From: Trueperaceae bacterium
GTDB lineage: Bacteria > Deinococcota > Deinococci > Deinococcales > Trueperaceae
Assembly (NCBI GenBank): GCA_007122815.1
Contig: SKSV01000292.1
Location: 1-10,775, forward strand
Length of the DNA: 10,775 nucleotides
Reading direction: 5' to 3'
The notes beneath the pieces were generated by a model, which saw only the letters and a list, made by a program, of their open reading frames with translations, searched no databases and was not told the DNA's origin. Position numbers and translations under genes: made by a program. Within the stretch, counting starts at the first letter, position 1, and the number at the start of each line of letters is the position of its first letter. This document shows positions 6,675 through 10,775 of the stretch, in pieces.

Positions 6675-7700
6675 TCAGTACTGGCGCTCGTGTTCGTAGC
6701 GGTTGCGCAATGGTTCATCGCGCAGCAACCGGCTCAGGTTGTCGCAGAACAGGTCGGTGAGCCGCTCGTTCTCACGCGTCGACGTGCTCGCCGAGTGCGG
6801 GAACACGATGACGTTGTCCATCGTCCACAGCGGATGCTCCGGCGGGAGCGGCTCGACGGGTGTGACGTCGAGCACCGCACCGGCCAACGGCCCGTCGCGC
6901 AACGCCCGTAGCAGTGCAGCCTCGTCGACGAGCGACCCGCGCCCGATGTTGATGAGCACGCTCCCGGGACGCATCGACTGCAGCGCGGCGTCATCGAGCA
7001 GGCCGACCGTCGCACTCGTGTGCGGCGCGGCGAGGCAGACGTAGTCGGCCTCTTCGATCATCGCCACGACGTCGTCGGCTTGGTAGAGGCGGTCGACGTG
7101 GAGCGACGCCGGATCGACACCGTCCACCGTCCGCTTCGAGCCAATCACACGCATGCCGACGGCCCGGGCGAGCTGTGCGACCATCCGCCCGATGCTGCCG
7201 AGGCCGACGATCGCAACCGTCGCGCCCTCGATCTCGGTGCGAGCGAAGCGCTGCCAGTGCGACGCCCGTTGCTGCTTGCGCGCCGTCGGGTAGTTGTTCG
7301 CGAAGGCGAGCATGCCCCACAGCGCGAACTCGGCCAGCGGCCGGGCGTGGACGCCGGCGGCGGTCGTGAACTGGGCCTGCGAGCGCTGCAGTTCGTGGTG
7401 CGCCACGAACTGGCCGATGCCCGCGCTGGTCGCCTGGACCCAGCGCACGCGCTGGCCGTCGCGCAGCAGCGATGTGGGGTCGCTGTAGTCGAAGTCGAAC
7501 TGGGCGTCGGCTTGGGCCACGAGGTCGGCCCAGGCGCGGCGTTGGTCGGCGTCGCGCTCGATGCGCACGCCCACGTGATCGCACGCGTAGCGCGGGGCGG
7601 CGATAAGCGCTGGTTCGAACATGACGCGCACGTCGGGGTGCACCGCGGCGATGCGCTGGCGGTGCTCCTCTTCGAGGTAACTGCAGATCAAGACGTTCAT
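6675..7700 (-). CDS. D-2-hydroxyacid dehydrogenase (GhrA-like)
   Basis: 341-residue NAD(P)-dependent enzyme expected to interconvert a 2-keto acid and a D-2-hydroxy acid in the cytosol. Visible motifs are the Rossmann loop GLGSIG (166-171), catalytic Arg254 in NIGRGSLVDEAAL, Glu283 in VEPLPPEHPLW and His302 in FPHSAS. After the second Rossmann strand the sequence is SKR (188-190) with no acidic residue, which in this family usually means NADP(H) preference, as in glyoxylate/hydroxypyruvate reductases. The start at 7700 is chosen for GGAG at 7709-7712 and because MNVLICSYLEE begins the fold; a longer frame to 7787 would run into SDR 2. It lies 25 bases after the SDR 2 stop, so the two are cotranscribed. 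Substrate is unknown. Confidence 0.92.
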   Translation of the reverse strand: MNVLICSYLEEEHRQRIAAVHPDVRVMFEPALIAAPRYACDHVGVRIERDADQRRAWADLVAQADAQFDFDYSDPTSLLRDGQRVRWVQATSAGIGQFVAHHELQRSQAQFTTAAGVHARPLAEFALWGMLAFANNYPTARKQQRASHWQRFARTEIEGATVAIVGLGSIGRMVAQLARAVGMRVIGSKRTVDGVDPASLHVDRLYQADDVVAMIEEADYVCLAAPHTSATVGLLDDAALQSMRPGSVLINIGRGSLVDEAALLRALRDGPLAGAVLDVTPVEPLPPEHPLWTMDNVIVFPHSASTSTRENERLTDLFCDNLSRLLRDEPLRNRYEHERQY

Positions 7701-7725
7701 CAGGGGCGCTCCGCGGCCACGGGCC

Positions 7726-8550
7726 TCACGAGCGCGTGCGGCCGGTGACCCAGTCGTAGCGGATGTCGTCGTCGACGATGTCGCCACCGGATCGCACGCC
7801 GACCGTCGCGCCGCCGTCGACCTCGTAGACCGCGCCGGTCACGTAGCTCGATGCGTCCGACGCCAACCACAACACCAGGTTGCCGACCTCCTCGGGCTCC
7901 CCCGCCCGCGCCAACGGCAACGTCGGGATGCGCTTCTCCAGCCCAGCCTTCATGCTCGGGGGCAAAGGCTTCGGTTGCGTGTCGATCAGGCCGGGGCTGA
8001 CGCAGTTGACCAGGATCTCGTGCGGCGCGAACTCGATCGCGGCCACGCGCGTGAACACCTCGGTGGCGGCGCGGCTGCTCGAGTACGCGGCGGCGCCAGC
8101 CGAGCCGCGCTTGGTGACGCCCGACGAGAAGTTGATGATGCGTCCGCCGCTGCCCTGCTCGATCAGCGCTCTGCCGGCGGCCTGTGTCATGAGGAAGGTG
8201 CCGCGCGCGTTGACGCCGTAGACGGTGTCCCACACCTCGACGCGCTCGTTCAGGATCGACTCGTGCGGCGCGACGGCGGCGTTGTTGACGCACACGTCGA
8301 GGCGACCAAAGCGCTCGAAGGCGGCGCCGACGATCGCTGCCGCGCCTTCCTCGGTGCTGATGTCGGCCGCGATCGCGACGGCCGCGTCGCCGAGGCCGTC
8401 GACCGTCTCGCGCAGGCCGTCGACGTCGCGGTCGCCCGCGATCACGTGGGCTCCGGCGTCGACGAACTGCTTGACCATCGCGCGCCCGACGCCGCGGGCG
8501 GCGCCGGTGATGATGGCCACTCGGCCACTGAAGTCGTAGGTGACGTTCAT
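7726..8550 (-). CDS. SDR-family oxidoreductase 2 (variant Tyr-x-x-x-Arg active site)
   Basis: 274-residue classical SDR, paralogous to SDR 1. TGAARGVG is at 15-22, Asp40 at the end of the second strand suggests NAD(H), NNAA is at 89-92, Ser143 and Tyr156 are in place, and Arg160 (codon CGC) stands where Lys is normally found. The segment from ILVN to GEPEEV differs from SDR 1 at only three of 44 positions by hand count, and the tail again ends DDIRYDWVTG plus a basic stretch. The ATG at 8550 has AGGAGG at 8557-8562; upstream in-frame starts would overlap the operator and promoter region. It is first in a two-gene unit with the hydroxyacid dehydrogenase and divergent from the IclR gene. Confidence 0.93.
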   Translation of the reverse strand: MNVTYDFSGRVAIITGAARGVGRAMVKQFVDAGAHVIAGDRDVDGLRETVDGLGDAAVAIAADISTEEGAAAIVGAAFERFGRLDVCVNNAAVAPHESILNERVEVWDTVYGVNARGTFLMTQAAGRALIEQGSGGRIINFSSGVTKRGSAGAAAYSSSRAATEVFTRVAAIEFAPHEILVNCVSPGLIDTQPKPLPPSMKAGLEKRIPTLPLARAGEPEEVGNLVLWLASDASSYVTGAVYEVDGGATVGVRSGGDIVDDDIRYDWVTGRTRS

Positions 8551-8556
8551 GCAGTG

Positions 8557-8562
8557 CCTCCT
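8557..8562 (-). promoter_or_regulatory. Ribosome-binding site deciding the SDR 2 start
   Basis: AGGAGG on the minus strand, six bases before the ATG at 8550. The frame stays open to 8760, but a start that far up would place the operator at 8610-8624 within coding sequence and has no comparable site. Confidence 0.8.
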
Positions 8563-8609
8563 ATGGGCGCGGTGCGGGATCACGTCGTGGATCCACTTGG
8601 GCCACATGG

Positions 8610-8624
8610 TGAAATCGCGTTTCA
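8610..8624. promoter_or_regulatory. Operator copy 3, in the divergent SDR 2 / IclR region
   Basis: TGAAATCGCGTTTCA, identical to the copies at 1987 and 6577. It lies 59 bases upstream of the SDR 2 start and 156 bases upstream of the IclR start. Position beside a divergently read regulator gene is typical for IclR-family sites. It probably controls the SDR 2 unit, and autoregulation of the regulator is possible. Confidence 0.75.
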
Positions 8625-8629
8625 GCGAG

Positions 8630-8635
8630 ATGATA
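8630..8635 (-). promoter_or_regulatory. Candidate -10 box for the SDR 2 unit
   Basis: TATCAT on the minus strand matches the -10 consensus at five of six positions and lies five bases upstream of operator copy 3, so the operator would overlap the start site. No acceptable -35 hexamer is seen at 16-18 bp, unlike the two binding-protein promoters. This promoter may therefore be weaker or need an activator. Confidence 0.4.
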
Positions 8636-8675
8636 CCCTGTGCTTGCAGGTGCGTGCGGCGCGAACAAGCGACTC

Positions 8676-8684
8676 TGGTAGCGT
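8676..8684 (+). promoter_or_regulatory. Candidate extended -10 box for the IclR gene
   Basis: TGGTAGCGT fits the extended -10 pattern TGnTAnnnT and would start transcription near 8691, about 90 bases before the IclR ATG. No good -35 accompanies it. Short matches of this sort arise by chance, so this is only a candidate. Confidence 0.25.
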
Positions 8685-8780
8685 GCAGGCAACCGTAGCG
8701 ATGGGCTGTCCGTGGCCAGGTTTGCAGCCGCACGGACGCCGGTGGTGCGATCGTCGCCACTGCATCGGAGAGGTGAACGC

Positions 8781-9587
8781 ATGATCGTCCGACCCAATGA
8801 CACGCCTGAGGAGGGTGGCAAGTACACCGTCCAGATCCTGGCGCGAGCCGTGACGGTACTCGCGACGCTGGCGCGTCGGCCCGACGCCTGGACCCTCGAC
8901 GAGCTCGGCGAGACGGTGGCCGTCAACAAGCCCTCGCTGCTGCGCATCTTGCGGACACTCGAAGACGCGCGCCTGGTGATCCGCGATGGCGACGGCTACC
9001 GGCTGGGGCCGCGCGTGCTCGAGTTCAGCCACGGCTACCTACAGGGCCTCGCGCTCGACGACGTCGCCCGGCCGTACATGCACGGCCTCGCCAAGGCGAC
9101 CAACCAGACCGTCAGCCTGGCGATCCTCGACGGCCTCGAGGTCGTGTACATCGCCATCGAGCGCGCCCAGCAGGAGATCGGGATCCAGGGCGAGATCGGT
9201 GCGCGCCACCCCGCCAACGCCACGGCGCTCGGCAAGGTACTGCTGGCCGACCTCTCGCCCGATGCCCTGCGTGCCACGCTCCACGGCCGCGAGCTGCCGC
9301 GCCTGACCCACCGCACGATCACCGACCCGGACGCGCTCACGCGGCAGCTGGTCGCTGTCCGCGAGCGCGGCTACGCGCACGACGACGAGGAGCGCGGCAT
9401 CGGCATCCGCTGCGTGGCTGCGCCGATCCACCGCGCTGACGGCCGCGTGATCGCCGCCCTCAGCATCGCCGGACCCATCTTCCACATGACCGAAGATGTG
9501 GTGCCCGCGTACCAGGCGCTGCTGCTCGATGCGGTCGCGAAGATCTCGGAGCGCTTCGGGCACCGTCGCGGCGTCGCCGCCGACTGA
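8781..9587 (+). CDS. IclR-family transcriptional regulator
   Basis: 268-residue regulator with the standard two-domain plan. The N-terminal winged helix-turn-helix (about residues 15-75) includes TLDELGETVAVNKPSLLRILRTLEDARLV. The effector-binding domain (about 90-258) shows the family marks GARHPANATALGKVLLA, an EE...GI..VAAPI stretch and AALSIAGP. IclR proteins bind short palindromes as dimers of dimers and release or engage them on binding a small metabolite. Start: ATG at 8781 with a GGAGAGG-type site at 8767-8773; an in-frame GTG at 8712 would add 23 unalignable residues and is rejected. It is divergent from SDR 2 with operator copy 3 between them, so it is the natural candidate to read all three operators. 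The effector is unknown. Confidence 0.95.
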   Translation: MIVRPNDTPEEGGKYTVQILARAVTVLATLARRPDAWTLDELGETVAVNKPSLLRILRTLEDARLVIRDGDGYRLGPRVLEFSHGYLQGLALDDVARPYMHGLAKATNQTVSLAILDGLEVVYIAIERAQQEIGIQGEIGARHPANATALGKVLLADLSPDALRATLHGRELPRLTHRTITDPDALTRQLVAVRERGYAHDDEERGIGIRCVAAPIHRADGRVIAALSIAGPIFHMTEDVVPAYQALLLDAVAKISERFGHRRGVAAD

Positions 9588-9676
9588 CTCGATCCCAGGC
9601 GTGCCAACGATGACTCCGACCGACTGACCGCACCAACACTGTGCACCCGGCGCGTGCACGCCGGCGCGCGCACCCC

Positions 9677-9682
9677 AGGAGG
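9677..9682 (+). promoter_or_regulatory. Ribosome-binding site deciding the deacylase start
   Basis: AGGAGG followed by six bases and ATG at 9689. It excludes an in-frame GTG at 9641, which has no comparable site. Confidence 0.8.
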
Positions 9683-9688
9683 AGACCC

Positions 9689-10630
9689 ATGCCCAACGAC
9701 GCCACGATCCGTTCCGCCCTGCGCTGGTCGGCGGCCACGCTGCCCGCCGAGCCCGCCACCGGCACCCTCGAACTGCGTTACGCCGACGTCGAAGGCCCCG
9801 CCGACGGTCCCACCGTCACCATCACCTGCGGCATCCACGGCGACGAGGGCCCCTGGGGCGCCCTGGCGGTGCAGCACGCGCTCGAGCAACCGCTCACGGC
9901 GTTGCGCGGGCGTCTGCGGCTGGTGCTGGCCGCCAACCCGACGGCCGTCGCCGCCGACGCTCGCTGCTCGCCTCTCGACCAGCTCGACCTCAACCGCTCC
10001 TTCCCCGGCTCGGCCGCTGGCTCGCACAGCGAGCGCCTGGCCGCCGCGCTGCTCGAGATCGTGCGCGGCAGCGACGTGCTGATCGACCTGCACGGCGGCG
10101 GCAGCTGGTGCGTCAACGCCTTCACCTTCCGCTTCCCCGGCGGCGAGGACCTCGCCGCCGCGGTGGGCGCGCCGTTCGTGGTCGACATGCCGCTGCGCAG
10201 CGCCCACCTAGCGGGCACCGTCGCCGCCGAGGGCACCCGCGTGGCCGCCGTCGAGATGGGCGGCCGCTCGGTGCAGGAGATGGCCTGGCGCGAGCGCCTC
10301 GGCGACGGCGTCGAGCGCATGCTGGCCGCTGCCGGCGCGCTGCCCGAGCGCCTGGCCGCACCCGAGCCCGCCACCCCCGTCACCGAGCTGAGCGTGGTGC
10401 GCCCGAGCACGGGCGGCGTGTTCGTGCCGACCCTGCGCGAGGGCGCCATCGGCACGGTCGTTGACGAGGGCACCGAGCTCGGCGTGATCCACGACCTGCA
10501 CACCATGGAGCCGATCGAGACGCTGGTCGCCCCCCTGGCGCGCACCGCGCTACTGCTCCTGCGCCCACACGTGACGGTGCTCGAGGGCGGGGCGATGACC
10601 TACGTGGTGGGGGTGCCGGCGGAGGGGTGA
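9689..10630 (+). CDS. Zinc-dependent deacylase, succinylglutamate desuccinylase/aspartoacylase family
   Basis: 313-residue M14-like metal hydrolase expected to split an N-acyl group from an amino acid or similar compound in the cytosol. Zinc ligands fit GIHGDEGPWG (His50, Glu53) and DLHGGG (His135). DLNRSFPG (100-107) is the substrate-binding stretch typical of the family, and Glu189 in VEMGG is the likely catalytic glutamate. The C-terminal part (about 235-285) looks like the family's small beta domain (GGVFVP...EGAIGTVVDEGTELGVIHD). It follows the IclR gene by 101 bases on the same strand with no clear terminator or promoter between, and no copy of the operator is seen there. Probably cotranscribed with the regulator. 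AstE, aspartoacylase or a diaminobutyrate deacetylase-like role are all possible; none is specifically supported. Confidence 0.88.
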   Translation: MPNDATIRSALRWSAATLPAEPATGTLELRYADVEGPADGPTVTITCGIHGDEGPWGALAVQHALEQPLTALRGRLRLVLAANPTAVAADARCSPLDQLDLNRSFPGSAAGSHSERLAAALLEIVRGSDVLIDLHGGGSWCVNAFTFRFPGGEDLAAAVGAPFVVDMPLRSAHLAGTVAAEGTRVAAVEMGGRSVQEMAWRERLGDGVERMLAAAGALPERLAAPEPATPVTELSVVRPSTGGVFVPTLREGAIGTVVDEGTELGVIHDLHTMEPIETLVAPLARTALLLLRPHVTVLEGGAMTYVVGVPAEG

Positions 10631-10705
10631 GGCGGTCGCCGCCGACGGCACCCGCCCGTTCGATATCTCACGCACCACGACCCTGAGCGGTGGAAGCATC
10701 TGAGC

Positions 10706-10775
10706 ATGCCAGCGACCGAGACGGCCAAGCGCGAAGGCGCCAGCACGATGCAGACCATCCTCGTCGCCATCCCAC
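10706..10775 (+). CDS. Possible 5' end of a further gene
   Basis: An ATG at 10706 opens a frame that stays open to the window edge (23 codons). An internal ATG at 10748, beginning MQTILVAIP, has GAAGG at 10733-10737 and may be the better start. Nothing in so short a stretch identifies a family. Bases 10631-10705 hold no gene I can support. Confidence 0.25.
   Translation, partial: MPATETAKREGASTMQTILVAIP

Noticed and set aside
8708..8737. Inverted repeat GTCCGTG / CACGGAC in the IclR leader.
   Set aside because: Arms of only seven bases with a 16-base loop are expected by chance in GC-rich DNA, and no similar element is seen at the other units.
8551..8760. N-terminal extension of SDR 2 up to 8760.
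   Set aside because: It would run through the operator and candidate promoter; ATG at 8550 with AGGAGG starts the fold at the same place as in SDR 1.
10631..10643. GGCGG-TCG-CCGCC mini-hairpin after the deacylase stop.
   Set aside because: A 5-bp stem without a T-run is too weak to call a terminator in this base composition.
1..10775. tRNA, rRNA, CRISPR array, insertion sequence or attachment site.
   Set aside because: I looked for cloverleaf-like segments, spaced short direct repeats, transposase motifs and flanking inverted repeats and saw none that could be supported.

Overview
The window is a high-GC (roughly two-thirds G+C by eye) bacterial segment. It carries what looks like one regulated catabolic locus, preceded by the tail of an unrelated PIN-domain gene. 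The two solute-binding proteins have signal peptides ending in AxA before Q and no lipobox cysteine. Ribosome-binding sites are strong AGGAGG types and promoters are of sigma70 type. Together these remind me of Deinococcota such as Trueperaceae, but that is a weak, composition-level guess and no phylogenetic marker is present.

Layout. (1) 1-172, plus strand: C-terminus of a VapC/FitB-like PIN protein. It converges on the next gene, with a 14-bp-arm hairpin at 275-309 between them. (2) 353-1912, minus: solute-binding protein A (family 5, peptide/nickel type), with its own promoter and operator at 1987-2043. (3) 6491 down to 2130, minus, read as solute-binding protein B, then permease B, permease C, then SDR dehydrogenase 1. 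The two permease genes overlap by one base. A 17-bp-arm hairpin separates binding protein B from the permeases. (4) 8550 down to 6675, minus: SDR dehydrogenase 2, then a D-2-hydroxyacid dehydrogenase. (5) 8781-9587, plus: an IclR-family regulator, divergent from unit 4, followed by an AstE/AspA-like zinc deacylase (9689-10630). (6) 10631-10775: mostly non-coding, with a possible gene start at 10706.

The main observation is that the identical 15-bp sequence TGAAATCGCGTTTCA occurs three times, once in front of each of the three minus-strand units, and I saw no copy elsewhere. Its TGAAA/TTTCA arms resemble operators of IclR-family repressors (KdgR type), and an IclR gene lies beside the third copy. 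In front of both binding-protein genes, the operator follows a TTGACA-17 bp-TACGCT promoter at exactly the same 13-bp distance, so it should cover about +8 to +22. This points to a local IclR regulon of uptake, oxidation/reduction and deacylation genes.

The proposed physiology is as follows. One of two closely related periplasmic binding proteins delivers a ligand to a single permease pair; no ATPase gene is present here, so those subunits must come from elsewhere. The ligand is then processed by two paralogous SDR enzymes, a D-2-hydroxyacid dehydrogenase and possibly a deacylase. The substrate cannot be read from the sequence. Both SDRs carry Tyr-x-x-x-Arg in place of the usual Tyr-x-x-x-Lys active-site motif, which is the oddest protein-level feature here.
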